Shown piece after piece: positions 1 to 8,025 of a DNA stretch of 64,000 bases. Positions within the stretch are counted from its first letter, which is position 1. Every line of letters begins with the position of its first letter. The notes beneath the pieces were generated by a model. That model worked only from the letters and a program-made list of their open reading frames with translations, was not told where the DNA came from and searched no databases. A program made the position numbers and the translations under genes. Origin of the DNA: an uncultured Candidatus Saccharibacteria bacterium (lineage in GTDB: Bacteria > Patescibacteriota > Saccharimonadia > Saccharimonadales > Saccharimonadaceae); contig CAMKOB010000001.1 of assembly GCA_946414345.1 (NCBI GenBank), positions 1 to 64,000 on the forward strand, read 5' to 3'.

Positions 1-816
1 CCCCAGCACCAGCAGCTCCAGCAGCCCCAGTCGAAGCAGCTGCCCCAGCCCCAGCACCAGCAGCTCCAGCAGCCGAAACCCCAACTCCGGCTCAATAAAT
101 TTCTAGCAGAACGCATAGGTGTCTCTCGCCGTGAGGCGGACGAGCTGATTTTAAGTGGCAAAATTCTAGTCAACGATGAACCGGCTATCCTAGGAGCCCA
201 TATTGACATTTCTGATAAAGTATGCTATAATAATAAAATAGTACCGTTTAAAACGGAATATCTCTATCTTGCATTTAATAAACCAGTTGGGTATGTTTGC
301 TCGCGTCGCGCTCAGGGCTCTACACCCACGCTCTATAGTTTGTTGCCTAAAAAATATCATAACTTAAAAACCGTCGGTCGTCTTGATAAAGATTCCTCCG
401 GTCTAATTTTGCTTACCAATGACGGTGATTTTGCTTTTCGAATGACTCATCCCAAATTCCGCAAGCAAAAAGTCTACGAAGTGGAATTAAGTAAACCACT
501 CGAACCCCTTCATCAACAAATGATTTCTGACTTCGGCGTAATGCTCGATGACGGCCTCAGTCAATTTAAGATCATTAAAAACCCAACGAGCGACAGCTAC
601 GGAGGGGGTACCTCGTCTAGCCTGCGAAGCGGGGGAGGACAGCAACTGGCAAGGCCCGTTGCATACTTAGTGATTCTGGGTGAGGGTCGCAATCGTCAGA
701 TTCGTCGCACTTTTGCTGCTGTGGGCTACCGTGTGACGAAGCTTCACCGCACTCAATTTGGTAAGTACGAGCTTGGCGATCTTGCTTCTGGTAAATATGA
801 TATAATAGAACCATGA
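1..816 (+). CDS. rluB: 23S rRNA pseudouridine synthase, RluB/RsuA family (5' end unclear)
   Basis: Isomerises a uridine in rRNA to pseudouridine. The first frame is open from the window edge. An S4 RNA-binding domain starts near base 88 (RLNKFLAERIGVSRREAD) and the catalytic domain follows with LAFNKPVGYVCS and GRLDKDSSGLILLTNDGDF; the catalytic Asp codon is at about 385. The C-terminal EGRNRQIRRTF motif is present. No ATG/GTG/TTG lies between base 1 and the S4 domain (a CTG is at 40), so the true start is either upstream of the window or non-canonical. Between KIIKN and the EGRNRQIRR motif lies a Ser/Gly-rich insert of about 25 residues (bases 585-660) that family members lack; it is encoded by the palindromic repeat described separately. 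The stop overlaps the ftsA ATG as ATGA. Confidence 0.85.
   Translation, partial: PQHQQLQQPQSKQLPQPQHQQLQQPKPQLRLNKFLAERIGVSRREADELILSGKILVNDEPAILGAHIDISDKVCYNNKIVPFKTEYLYLAFNKPVGYVCSRRAQGSTPTLYSLLPKKYHNLKTVGRLDKDSSGLILLTNDGDFAFRMTHPKFRKQKVYEVELSKPLEPLHQQMISDFGVMLDDGLSQFKIIKNPTSDSYGGGTSSSLRSGGGQQLARPVAYLVILGEGRNRQIRRTFAAVGYRVTKLHRTQFGKYELGDLASGKYDIIEP
3..98 (+). CDS. C-terminal tail of an Ala/Pro-rich protein (partial)
   Basis: The third frame is open from the window edge to a TAA at 96-98 and encodes only Ala, Pro, Val, Glu, Thr and Gln, in blocks such as PAPAAPAA. This is typical of a flexible low-complexity tail. The tail overlaps the start of the S4 domain of the next gene in another frame, so the two are probably translationally coupled. 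ScpB often precedes RluB in bacteria, so ScpB is one possible identity, but nothing in this short piece proves it. Confidence 0.5.
   Translation, partial: PAPAAPAAPVEAAAPAPAPAAPAAETPTPAQ
585..660 (+). repeat. Palindromic element inserted in frame, copy 1 (in rluB)
   Basis: The segment containing GGAGGGGGTACCTCG, then AGCCTGCGAAGCGGGGGAGG, then CCCGTT closely matches the same strand at 11580-11658. It is an imperfect palindrome whose outer arms are AACG/CGTT; the inner arms have decayed. It keeps the rluB frame open and adds about 25 residues between conserved motifs. Confidence 0.75.
801..806 (+). promoter_or_regulatory. -10 box for ftsA, leaderless type
   Basis: TGATATAAT lies inside the last rluB codons and is 6 bases from the ftsA ATG. 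This predicts transcription starting at or next to the start codon. Confidence 0.55.
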
Positions 817-2093
817 GCACGATTCTTGGTCTAGATATTGGTACAGAATTTGTCAAAGCGGTCTTAGCAAAACCTGGCAAAGATGCCACTTTGGAAATAT
901 TAGGTGTAGGCAAAGCGCGCCAAAAATTCGGCAGCATGCATGCTGGTGCCATTGCAGATATTCCGGCCGTCGTGGCGTCGTGCGAGGAAGCTTTGGTTCA
1001 AGTTGAAGATAGTGCCGGTGTGCGTGCTGATACCACAGTAGTGGGTATTGCAGGAGAACTCATCAAAGGTAATACTACAAGTGTTAAATATACCCGAAAA
1101 GACCCAAACGAACCTATCACCGAAGCCGAGATGAATGAGGTGATAAGAAAGGTTCAACAGAAAACCGCCGAAGTGGCGAGAAGAACCGTCGCGCTTGAGA
1201 CTGGCAATAGTAATGTTGAGGTCCGCCTAATTAATTCCGCCATTGTTTCTCTTGTAATTGATGGCTATAAGATTAGTAATCCAGTTGGGTTTAAGGGTTC
1301 TCAAGTTGCCATTTTAATTTATACTGCTTTTGCTCCAATGATACATGTTGCTGCCATCGAAAAAGTCTGTACCGAACTAAACCTCGATCTCCTTACGGTA
1401 GCGGTTGAGCCATTTGCGGTCTGTCGCGCGGTACTCGGCGATAACACCGACTCGGATTTTTCTGGCATTGTAATTGATATCGGTGGTGGTACCACGGATA
1501 TAGCTGTGGTCGAAGACGGTGGCGTAAGCGGAACTAAAATGTTTTCCATCGGCGGCCGCAGTTTTACTCATCAAATTGCCGAAGCTACCAGTGTAGATTT
1601 TGAAACTGCGGAACAATATAAATTGGACTATGATTCTGGTAAACTCGAAGACGGTCTAAAAGTTAAAGTCGAATCCGCGCTCTCACGGAATATAAGCGTT
1701 TGGCTGACTGGTGTCCAAGTAGCACTAGAAGAATTCAACCAAAATGGTTCTTTGCCTCGTAATATTTTGCTATGCGGTGGTGGTGCGAGTCTCTCACTCT
1801 TACAAGAAAGCCTTGCCTTATCAGACTGGTATAAAGATTTACCGTTTTCTCGTCGCCCAGTGATTCATTTACTTGACATCGCTGAGCTTCCCGATCTTGA
1901 TATTAAAGATAATCAAAAAATCTCTGGTATTGGAGCTATTAATTCTACCCCAGAATTATTAAAAACCAACACAGTGCTCGATCATTCATTTGCAACGGCG
2001 CTTGGTTTACTTCGTGTTGGTACTGATACCCTCGCTGGTACGCCCGAAGAAAATCGTCTCAAGGCCAAAATTAACAAAATTTTACAGAACTAA
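813..2093 (+). CDS. ftsA: FtsA-like actin-family cell division ATPase
   Basis: Predicted cytoplasmic actin-fold protein that would tether FtsZ to the membrane. It starts with ILGLDIGTEFVKAVLA (phosphate-1 motif). An SHS2/1C-type insert lies at about residues 85-165 (YKISNPVGFKGSQVAI), the phosphate-2 motif is IVIDIGGGTTDIAVVE near residue 220, and the adenosine motif is ILLCGGGASL near 320. The last residues (ENRLKAKINKILQN) could form the membrane-binding amphipathic helix typical of FtsA. At 426 residues it has normal FtsA length. PilM is the main alternative; the SHS2 position and C-terminal helix favour FtsA. The gene has its own -10 box inside rluB and overlaps alaS tail to tail by 4 bases. 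Confidence 0.8.
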   Translation: MSTILGLDIGTEFVKAVLAKPGKDATLEILGVGKARQKFGSMHAGAIADIPAVVASCEEALVQVEDSAGVRADTTVVGIAGELIKGNTTSVKYTRKDPNEPITEAEMNEVIRKVQQKTAEVARRTVALETGNSNVEVRLINSAIVSLVIDGYKISNPVGFKGSQVAILIYTAFAPMIHVAAIEKVCTELNLDLLTVAVEPFAVCRAVLGDNTDSDFSGIVIDIGGGTTDIAVVEDGGVSGTKMFSIGGRSFTHQIAEATSVDFETAEQYKLDYDSGKLEDGLKVKVESALSRNISVWLTGVQVALEEFNQNGSLPRNILLCGGGASLSLLQESLALSDWYKDLPFSRRPVIHLLDIAELPDLDIKDNQKISGIGAINSTPELLKTNTVLDHSFATALGLLRVGTDTLAGTPEENRLKAKINKILQN

Positions 2094-3973
2094 TCGGTAA
2101 GAATAGCCTTAATTCTACGAATCCCAGCCGCCGAAGACTCTTCTTTTACAATCTTAAAGTGGCCAATTACGCCAGTGTGCTCCACGTGTGGACCACCGCA
2201 AACCTCTCGCGAAATCGGCGCCTCAAAATCGCCAATTGTATAGACCTTCAAGATATCTGGATATTTATCCCAGAATTGACCATGCGCCTTTAGTGTGTTG
2301 CGCGCATAATCCTTTTCATATTCATCAAATACTACTGGCAAGTCGGCGGCAATCCATTCGTTGACTTGGTCTTCCACCTTCTTGATTTCCTCTGGCGTCA
2401 TTTTGTGGTCAAGATTAAAATCAAAACGCGTCCGCTCAGCAGTCGTGTTTGAACCTTTTTGCGAGATAGATGGATTAATTAATTTCTGTAAAGCAGCAAG
2501 TAATAGGTGCGTTACGGTATGATATTTAATTGTCTGCTCACCGTGATCCTCGAGACCACCTTTGAACATTCCCTTAGAGGCGGTCTGTGAGCGCTCGCGC
2601 TGCTCTTTTAATGCCTTCTCGAATTCCGCCTGGTAGTCTTTTGATAATTCAATATTTTGGTGATAGCATTCTTCGACAGATAACTCCAAAGGAAAACCGT
2701 AAGTGTCTTGCAACTTGAACAAGTCTAACCCTGATAGTACCTTGCTATTTTTTGATAGCTTATTTAGCTCTTTTAGGCCTTTATTTAAGGTCTTTCGAAA
2801 TGCTACTTCCTCTTTAAGTAAAGTTTCTAGCGCCACCTCACGATGAGTTAGAATCGAATCCGGCAAACCTTTATAATTATCGGCCACAATGGGTACAATC
2901 TCCGACAAGAAGTTAGTAGAAATGCCAAGGTCGAGTGCACGTAGAATCGCGCGCCGCACTAATCGTCGCATAGCATAACCCTGAGTCTTATTGGAAGGCG
3001 CTAGCCCCTGTGCCGCAAGCAAATATGCACCCCGAATATGATCGGCGATTACTCTCATTTCATCGGTGTTATTATCGTACGATTTAGCAGAAATCTCCTC
3101 TAACTTATCGATAATAGGCTTCATCAATGAAATTTTGAAAACGTCAAATGAGCCAATTGAAGCTGCCGTAATACGCTCAAGTCCGCCACCAAAGTCAACA
3201 TTTTTGTGTTCCAATTCTTCAAAACTTCCATCCGGCATGCGTCGATATTGCATGAAAACCTGGTTTCCGATTTCCATAAACCTCGCGCCGTCCGAGGCTG
3301 GGTGCGATAAACCGTATTTTTCTACATCTTGCTTATCTTCGCCGAAATCATAAAATACTTCAGAATCTGGACCGCAAGGATCGCCAATCGGCGTAGACTC
3401 ACAGCCACCGCCACGGCTCCACCAGTTCTCATGGTCATCGTAGAAGAATATTCGCTCGCCCTCTTTAATGCCGCGCTTATCACCTTCTTTAGCTGAGCCA
3501 ATTTCGGCAATTTTTGCCTCAATCCCAGCCTTTTCAAATACCTCTTGCCAAATCTTTGCTGCTTCGGTATCTCTTGGAATGCCGTATTTTTCGTTGCCAA
3601 TAAAGCACGTCACGTAAATCTTGTGCGGGTCCAACCCTATCTCTTTCGTCAAAAACTCAAAGAAACTTTGAATTTGTTCTTTTTTGAAATAATCACCTAG
3701 AGACCAGTTACCAAGCATTTCGAAAACCGTTGTATGGCGAGGATCGCCAACATCTTCAATATCTTGTAAACGCATTGAAGGCTGTGAATCGCAAAGTCTT
3801 TTACCATCTTTATGTGGTTCGCCTAACAAATATGGTAGCAACGGCTGCATCCCCGAGCCGGTGAATAGTGTAGTTGGGTCACCCTCCAGTACAAGTGGCG
3901 CTGGCGCGATAACCTTATGTCCTTTTTTAACTTGAAAATCTAAAAATTTTTGACGTACTTCATTTGCATCCAT
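2090..3973 (-). CDS. alaS: Alanine-tRNA ligase, internally shortened
   Basis: Charges tRNA-Ala. The N-terminal class II catalytic core is clear (LFTGSGMQPLLPYLLGEPH; HTTVFEMLGNWSLGDYFKKE), followed by the helical tRNA-recognition region (to about residue 450). A minimal editing-type domain ends the protein, with HTVTHLLLAAL (HxxxH) and CGGPHVEHTG as zinc ligands. Compared with the usual protein of about 875 residues, the 627-residue protein lacks the beta-barrel before the HxxxH motif (no GGGQ motif) and the whole C-terminal C-Ala/DHHA1 domain. Both ends are intact, so it is a compact variant rather than a broken gene. Confidence 0.95.
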   Translation of the reverse strand: MDANEVRQKFLDFQVKKGHKVIAPAPLVLEGDPTTLFTGSGMQPLLPYLLGEPHKDGKRLCDSQPSMRLQDIEDVGDPRHTTVFEMLGNWSLGDYFKKEQIQSFFEFLTKEIGLDPHKIYVTCFIGNEKYGIPRDTEAAKIWQEVFEKAGIEAKIAEIGSAKEGDKRGIKEGERIFFYDDHENWWSRGGGCESTPIGDPCGPDSEVFYDFGEDKQDVEKYGLSHPASDGARFMEIGNQVFMQYRRMPDGSFEELEHKNVDFGGGLERITAASIGSFDVFKISLMKPIIDKLEEISAKSYDNNTDEMRVIADHIRGAYLLAAQGLAPSNKTQGYAMRRLVRRAILRALDLGISTNFLSEIVPIVADNYKGLPDSILTHREVALETLLKEEVAFRKTLNKGLKELNKLSKNSKVLSGLDLFKLQDTYGFPLELSVEECYHQNIELSKDYQAEFEKALKEQRERSQTASKGMFKGGLEDHGEQTIKYHTVTHLLLAALQKLINPSISQKGSNTTAERTRFDFNLDHKMTPEEIKKVEDQVNEWIAADLPVVFDEYEKDYARNTLKAHGQFWDKYPDILKVYTIGDFEAPISREVCGGPHVEHTGVIGHFKIVKEESSAAGIRRIKAILTD

Positions 3974-3980
3974 AAAGACA

Positions 3981-3986
3981 ATTATA
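3981..3986 (-). promoter_or_regulatory. -10 box for alaS, leaderless type
   Basis: TGGTATAAT on the minus strand, 7 bases before the ATG, with no room for a Shine-Dalgarno. Confidence 0.55.
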
Positions 3987-4017
3987 CCATATTTTTGTCA
4001 AACAATCTCAAAAAATT

Positions 4018-4040
4018 AAGGCACCCGACGGGGGTGCCTT
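4018..4040 (-). terminator. Intrinsic terminator of the 4058-5035 gene
   Basis: The stem AAGGCACCC/GGGTGCCTT is followed on the minus strand by AATTTTTT. It separates this gene from the alaS promoter. Confidence 0.85.
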
Positions 4041-4057
4041 AAAAGTGCTTGTGAATT

Positions 4058-5035
4058 TTACCAGGGGTCATCCTCGCTGACGGGAGAGAGTTCACTATCG
4101 CGCAGTGTGTAGCCGCTCATGTGGCCATTGACCCAGATGCCGAACGACCGGTCAATCCTATTCCAATCGCAGACATTGACCAACCTCTTATCCTCTGCTG
4201 CCACGAAGTAATCAAGCTGTTCCACTCGGAGCAGCTCATTGACGACGTCAGCTTTCGTAGTGGAGCTGTCATCGCACCGGCAAAGATAGTATTCTTCGCC
4301 GTCGGGGCTATTCTTCAGCATTTTCAGCAACTGTTCCCGGCCATTCTTGTCGCAGTAATCATCGTGGAGATACCGTTCCAAACCATAAAGCACCGGAAAA
4401 GCCCCGATATCCATAATCTGAGTCGCCAAAAGCGAAACCGTGTTGGGAAGCTTGACCTCGTCTGCCGTGTTGGTCTCAACCAGCAAGCAAACAAAAGGTA
4501 CCGCCTGCTGCTCAAGCTTGAGGTCAAACGCCGGCTCAAAGGCATTCATGGTGGTATTCGTCGAAAACTCCGCCAAAGCACTATTCTGTGCAATAGGCAG
4601 GTGCAGGATGCGCCCGAAGGGTTCTTCATCTCCAATCGGCTCGGTTACATCGTCAAGCGGAATGGGCAGATAATAGTATTTGCGTTGCAGCCCGTCGCCC
4701 AACTCGTCCATCAGTTCAGGCTCCAGGAAGTAGTAGACATGGTCTCTCACCTCGCTGGTGCTAGCATTAAACCGCGCCTTAGTGTAAAACAACTTGACTT
4801 CCAGGTCTTGGATTTGCTCAGCGAAGTGCAGGTGAAACAGATTCACAGCCTCCGCAATGTCGTCACCTTCTACCAGGATACTTTGACCCAGCTGATTCTC
4901 CACGAGAATGAGATCTTGGATGCCCTCGAGTGGTTTTTTCAGGCTCGTAATCTTGCGACAACGAGTAATTGTGGTGGTAAACGCCTTCTTGAGGAGTTCA
5001 TTTACTCCTTCCTCGAAAGTTTTTTGCACGGACAT
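4058..5035 (-). CDS. Hypothetical protein, 325 aa, orphan cassette
   Basis: No family recognised. The protein is acidic and apparently soluble, without a signal peptide or membrane segment; the C-terminal third contains CRCDD, and it ends SPVSEDDPW. Start choice is firm: GGAGGG lies 6 bases before the ATG. The gene is self-contained, with a promoter, a leader with a small hairpin (5070-5089) and a terminator. Codon use is visibly richer in CTG, GGC, CGC and AGC than neighbouring housekeeping genes, suggesting separate origin. The opposite strand is open for a similar length, but only this strand has expression signals. Confidence 0.75.
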   Translation of the reverse strand: MSVQKTFEEGVNELLKKAFTTTITRCRKITSLKKPLEGIQDLILVENQLGQSILVEGDDIAEAVNLFHLHFAEQIQDLEVKLFYTKARFNASTSEVRDHVYYFLEPELMDELGDGLQRKYYYLPIPLDDVTEPIGDEEPFGRILHLPIAQNSALAEFSTNTTMNAFEPAFDLKLEQQAVPFVCLLVETNTADEVKLPNTVSLLATQIMDIGAFPVLYGLERYLHDDYCDKNGREQLLKMLKNSPDGEEYYLCRCDDSSTTKADVVNELLRVEQLDYFVAAEDKRLVNVCDWNRIDRSFGIWVNGHMSGYTLRDSELSPVSEDDPW

Positions 5036-5097
5036 TTCTTACCCTCCAATTCACAAAAAATTAAACTACTAGGAAAAAACATACTCCTATTACCATT

Positions 5098-5128
5098 ATT
5101 ATAACATATTATCTCTTGACATTGTCAA
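5098..5128 (-). promoter_or_regulatory. Promoter of the 4058-5035 gene, with palindrome
   Basis: On the minus strand there is TTGACA (5123-5128), a 19-base spacer, and TATAAT (5098-5103) preceded by TGT. The -35 box is half of a perfect palindrome, TTGACAtTGTCAA (5116-5128), which could be a repressor operator. Confidence 0.6.
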
Positions 5129-5152
5129 AAAAACTGATGAAACACCCAATTC

Positions 5153-6100
5153 TTATCTGACATTTTCTAGGATATCTTTTCCCCTAGAATAGTTTTCGCG
5201 TCGATTAGATTCATGAAAAATGTTTTTATAAACAGAGTCAAAACTTCGAAGCTCCTTGGATTTTGCCTCGTATTTTTCCGTAAAAGCTTTATTGCGTTCT
5301 TCACTCGAGGCGAAGCTTTTGGCATCAATTCCCAGAGTACGATATAGGCCAGTTATTATGGCTGGTCTCAGATTACGCAACTTAGCGATTCTGCTTTCTA
5401 TTGATTCGGTTCGGGGCCTCTTTTTTAAAATGTTCAGCTGCATTTCGATTTGCTCCTTGATCTCTGACAAAACGATAAAATCAGTATCCAAATCTTTTTC
5501 TCGACTTTTTAGTATCCCATTTTTAATATTAATTTTTTCAAACGCCTTATCATGACTGGCTGGCGACATCCCTAGAATGAAATGAGGTGCGTCTTCTTCG
5601 CGCCACCTTTGGTCCTTGTACCTGCAATAGTCGATAACCGAAACGCCGTCATGCCGATCAATGCTATTTTCAAACTTAGCCTGGATGTTTTTCGGTAGAG
5701 TGCCGGTTGCTACGTCAACTGAAAATACCATATTTTCGTTAGTTTTGTTGTTTTGTACGCCAAAAACAATATCTGTACCGTTAAACTTATCGTCATATTC
5801 GCTTGCCAAAAAAGAAAAATTTTCTCTTGATGGCAGCAACGCTCCAGTATTAAGAATATAAGCTAGAATAGGCTCTAAATTGCGTGCAGCATCATCGGTA
5901 GATGACGCACCATCACCGCGAAGAGCAATATTGCCAATTTTTGCATTTAGGCGTCTTTGGTTTGCTAGAAGTTTACCTTCTGGGTAACCTGGATATCCTG
6001 TAAAATCACGAAAAACTGGCTGAGCACTATACATTGCGCGGCGTAATACTTTCCATTTTTTCTCTAGAGCTATACCGCCATCACTAGGATAACTTTCCAT
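5153..6100 (-). CDS. Hypothetical protein, 315 aa
   Basis: No family recognised. The N-terminal half is rich in aromatic residues and contains GTDIVFGVQNN and MVFSVDVATGT, which loosely recall the acidic beta-strand of a PD-(D/E)XK nuclease; this is only a guess. The second half is charged and probably helical (SEIKEQIEMQLNILKKRPR; KYEAKSKELRSFD). GGAGG lies 4 bases upstream of the ATG, and a TATAAT is further upstream in an AT-rich leader. Codon use resembles the host genes more than the GC-rich orphan cassettes on either side. Confidence 0.65.
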   Translation of the reverse strand: MESYPSDGGIALEKKWKVLRRAMYSAQPVFRDFTGYPGYPEGKLLANQRRLNAKIGNIALRGDGASSTDDAARNLEPILAYILNTGALLPSRENFSFLASEYDDKFNGTDIVFGVQNNKTNENMVFSVDVATGTLPKNIQAKFENSIDRHDGVSVIDYCRYKDQRWREEDAPHFILGMSPASHDKAFEKINIKNGILKSREKDLDTDFIVLSEIKEQIEMQLNILKKRPRTESIESRIAKLRNLRPAIITGLYRTLGIDAKSFASSEERNKAFTEKYEAKSKELRSFDSVYKNIFHESNRRENYSRGKDILENVR

Positions 6101-6154
6101 ATTACCTCCGTTTTATTTTCAAATTAAATTATACCATATTTAAGTGCCAATAGA

Positions 6155-6179
6155 AAACAGCCCCGCACGGGGACTGTTT
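6155..6179 (-). terminator. Intrinsic terminator of the 6194-6559 gene
   Basis: The stem AAACAG-CCCCG/CGGGG-CTGTTT has one bulge and is followed on the minus strand by TTTTCTATT. Confidence 0.75.
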
Positions 6180-6193
6180 CCTCTGTCAAATTT

Positions 6194-6559
6194 TTAGCTT
6201 TCATCACCCAGGAAGAAGTCAGTCTCTATAAGGGGAAGTTCAGCCTCCTCGCAGAGTGCTTCCACCACCTTATTGATGGCGCGATGAGAATCACTGGGCC
6301 CATGACAGGCCGGGTTAAAGAAAATGCGGATTTCGCCGTTTCTCAGTCTGTCGAGGTCGGTGCCGCTACAGTCGTTGTTGTAAAAAAGACCGTTTAAGGC
6401 CGCCGTGACAGATTCGACGTTGACGTCAAACTTCTTTGGATCGAAGAAGAGTCGAATTTCTCCACAGTTTTCCAGGGCGAACACGGGGGCGGGTTCGACC
6501 GCCACGGTTTTCAGTAGACCGTGCCAGGCCTTGGGTTCGAGATTGCTTCCGATGTCCAT
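6194..6559 (-). CDS. Hypothetical protein, 121 aa, orphan cassette
   Basis: No family recognised. The protein holds two similar internal segments, GEIRLFFDPKKFDVNVESV near residue 33 and GEIRIFFNPACHGPSDSH near residue 76, each followed by an amphipathic helix (SVTAALNGLF; AINKVVEALC). This points to a two-fold beta-alpha repeat from internal duplication. It is soluble and acidic. The start is supported by AGGAGGATGAC just before the ATG. It has its own -35/-10 promoter, a 5' hairpin and a terminator, and is GC-rich relative to housekeeping genes. Confidence 0.7.
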   Translation of the reverse strand: MDIGSNLEPKAWHGLLKTVAVEPAPVFALENCGEIRLFFDPKKFDVNVESVTAALNGLFYNNDCSGTDLDRLRNGEIRIFFNPACHGPSDSHRAINKVVEALCEEAELPLIETDFFLGDES

Positions 6560-6617
6560 GTCATCCTCCTATAAAACATAATAACTGGGGCTGGGGCTTT
6601 GACAGATGCTAAAATAC

Positions 6618-6640
6618 GAGTTGCCAAAAAACAGAAACTC
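6618..6640 (-). promoter_or_regulatory. 5' leader hairpin of the 6194-6559 gene
   Basis: GAGTT/AACTC stem. Its first base coincides with the transcription start predicted from the -10 box (about 6640), so the mRNA should begin with this hairpin. Confidence 0.45.
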
Positions 6641-6646
6641 ACTATA

Positions 6647-6675
6647 ATTATAGCACAAAACACCAAAAAAGTCAA
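6647..6675 (-). promoter_or_regulatory. Promoter of the 6194-6559 gene
   Basis: TTGACT (6670-6675), 17-base spacer, TGC-TATAAT (6647-6652) on the minus strand; near consensus. Confidence 0.75.
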
Positions 6676-6694
6676 TAATCAATCTTATGCTTAA

Positions 6695-6722
6695 TAAAAA
6701 AGGGCCACCCCGTAGGGTGGCC
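6695..6722 (-). terminator. Intrinsic terminator of the 6732-8025 gene pair
   Basis: Perfect GGCCACCC/GGGTGGCC stem with a 4-base loop, followed on the minus strand by CTTTTTTATT. Confidence 0.9.
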
Positions 6723-6731
6723 AAGGAGTAA

Positions 6732-7553
6732 TTAAATGAAAGCCTCACGAGCCCGCAGATATTCCAGCTCGACTTCTTCAATCCAATCCCCCCACAAGAA
6801 CATATCGCTATCGCGCATATAATAACGACGCGGCATGTGCGGCGAAGGAATCTTGAACGGTGAATTCATGTAGTTATCATACCCGGCTACCTGCAAGAGC
6901 CGAATCGCTTTGAGGCTTTTGACCTCTACATAGTGGGCGCGGTAGAGTTTTCTTAAGTCTTTTATACTACTAATCTCAATACGCTCGCCGTCTTTGTCCC
7001 AGGCAAAATAGTCCGCCAGGATACCAGTCTCGGTCGAAACGTCACTAGAAAACACTTCCATGCCCTTTTTGTATCTTTCTTCCAACACGGAGAAGCGCAA
7101 CGCCTCGCCCGTGTATTTGCGAATTGTTGCCGGCATGTAATACCGCTCCGGATAGCACTCTTTGGTGAGGACTTCGCCAGGGATATGTTTCCCGTCGAGC
7201 TGCAAATTCTCATCCTGAAGATAAACCTTGTACAAAGCATTATAGGGGTCATTCTCTACTTGAACTCTTGACCGGTGCGTCAGCAAGCCGTTTTCCGTAC
7301 GAAGAACCGCATTTTTAAACTGCACCAGGAGCTCATGCGCTTCCCGGCTGTCAACTTGCATAAAAGACCAACCGAATCCTGCGCCCGTGATGTTTTTAAT
7401 GTGTTCCATCACGCCAACCGCTCTATATTCTTCTTCGGGTTTTGCCAAATCATTAAGCCACGTCGTAATGGGCTCCCAATCGCTATTCCAAAGATGGATC
7501 TGCTTCAGGAGCGGGATTTGTTCCATCAATTCTTCAAAATAGATTTCACGCAT
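6732..7553 (-). CDS. Hypothetical protein, 273 aa, orphan cassette
   Basis: No family recognised. A soluble protein rich in Tyr, Trp and Glu, with no signal or membrane segment. The frame is open further upstream, but the ATG at 7553 (MREIYFEELM) is preferred: it overlaps the end of the upstream gene by 8 bases and has GGTGGGG about 8 bases ahead, as expected for translational coupling. It shares a promoter with 7546-8025 and ends at a strong terminator. Codon use is GC-rich like the other orphan cassettes. Confidence 0.7.
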   Translation of the reverse strand: MREIYFEELMEQIPLLKQIHLWNSDWEPITTWLNDLAKPEEEYRAVGVMEHIKNITGAGFGWSFMQVDSREAHELLVQFKNAVLRTENGLLTHRSRVQVENDPYNALYKVYLQDENLQLDGKHIPGEVLTKECYPERYYMPATIRKYTGEALRFSVLEERYKKGMEVFSSDVSTETGILADYFAWDKDGERIEISSIKDLRKLYRAHYVEVKSLKAIRLLQVAGYDNYMNSPFKIPSPHMPRRYYMRDSDMFLWGDWIEEVELEYLRAREAFI

Positions 7554-8025
7554 TCTTATACCCCACCAGCTTCCGTTCCTCCGGGAGCGCAAAATAGATC
7601 TTCTTCTTGAAAAACTTCAGCAACAGCTCAAAAGAATATTCCTTGTGCTGCATTTTGCTAATTCTCTCCTCGTGCTCAGGCCGTTTTTTTCTGCGAAAAC
7701 TCTCTTCCCGAGAATCAAAGGCTTCAGTCTCCGCCCGATAGCTCCGGATGAGCTTCTTGCGGGTTGACTTTAGTGCGGCATAGGGCGCATTTTTGTACAT
7801 ATTGTAGTCCAAAATCCAATCCTGCGCCATCAGCCAAGAAACATTCTTGGACTTCTTGAAAACGCAGGCAAACTTCAGACTATCTTCAAACCCAGTCATA
7901 ACAAAGGGATTTCCATCCGCAAGTAGTTCCTGTGTAAATGAAGCCGGAACGTCGCTAACTTCACGCATGATGTAGGCAACTTCATATTTTTGCAGATAAA
8001 CTTCTCTACCAATTTTGATTTTCAT
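7546..8025 (-). CDS. Hypothetical protein, 159 aa, orphan cassette
   Basis: No family recognised. A basic, probably helical protein; the middle is Lys/Arg/Glu-rich (ESFRRKKRPEHEERISK) and the end again basic and aromatic (LLLKFFKKKIYFALPEERK). First gene of a two-gene unit. GAGGGGG lies about 6 bases before the ATG, after a leader of about 125 bases. Basic charge would suit nucleic-acid binding, but no fold is recognisable. Confidence 0.7.
   Translation of the reverse strand: MKIKIGREVYLQKYEVAYIMREVSDVPASFTQELLADGNPFVMTGFEDSLKFACVFKKSKNVSWLMAQDWILDYNMYKNAPYAALKSTRKKLIRSYRAETEAFDSREESFRRKKRPEHEERISKMQHKEYSFELLLKFFKKKIYFALPEERKLVGYKNA

Noticed and set aside
4121..5104. Long open frame on the plus strand opposite the 4058-5035 gene
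   Set aside because: No ribosome site or promoter in front of it; the minus-strand frame has a promoter, Shine-Dalgarno and terminator. The antisense frame is a composition effect of GC-rich codons.
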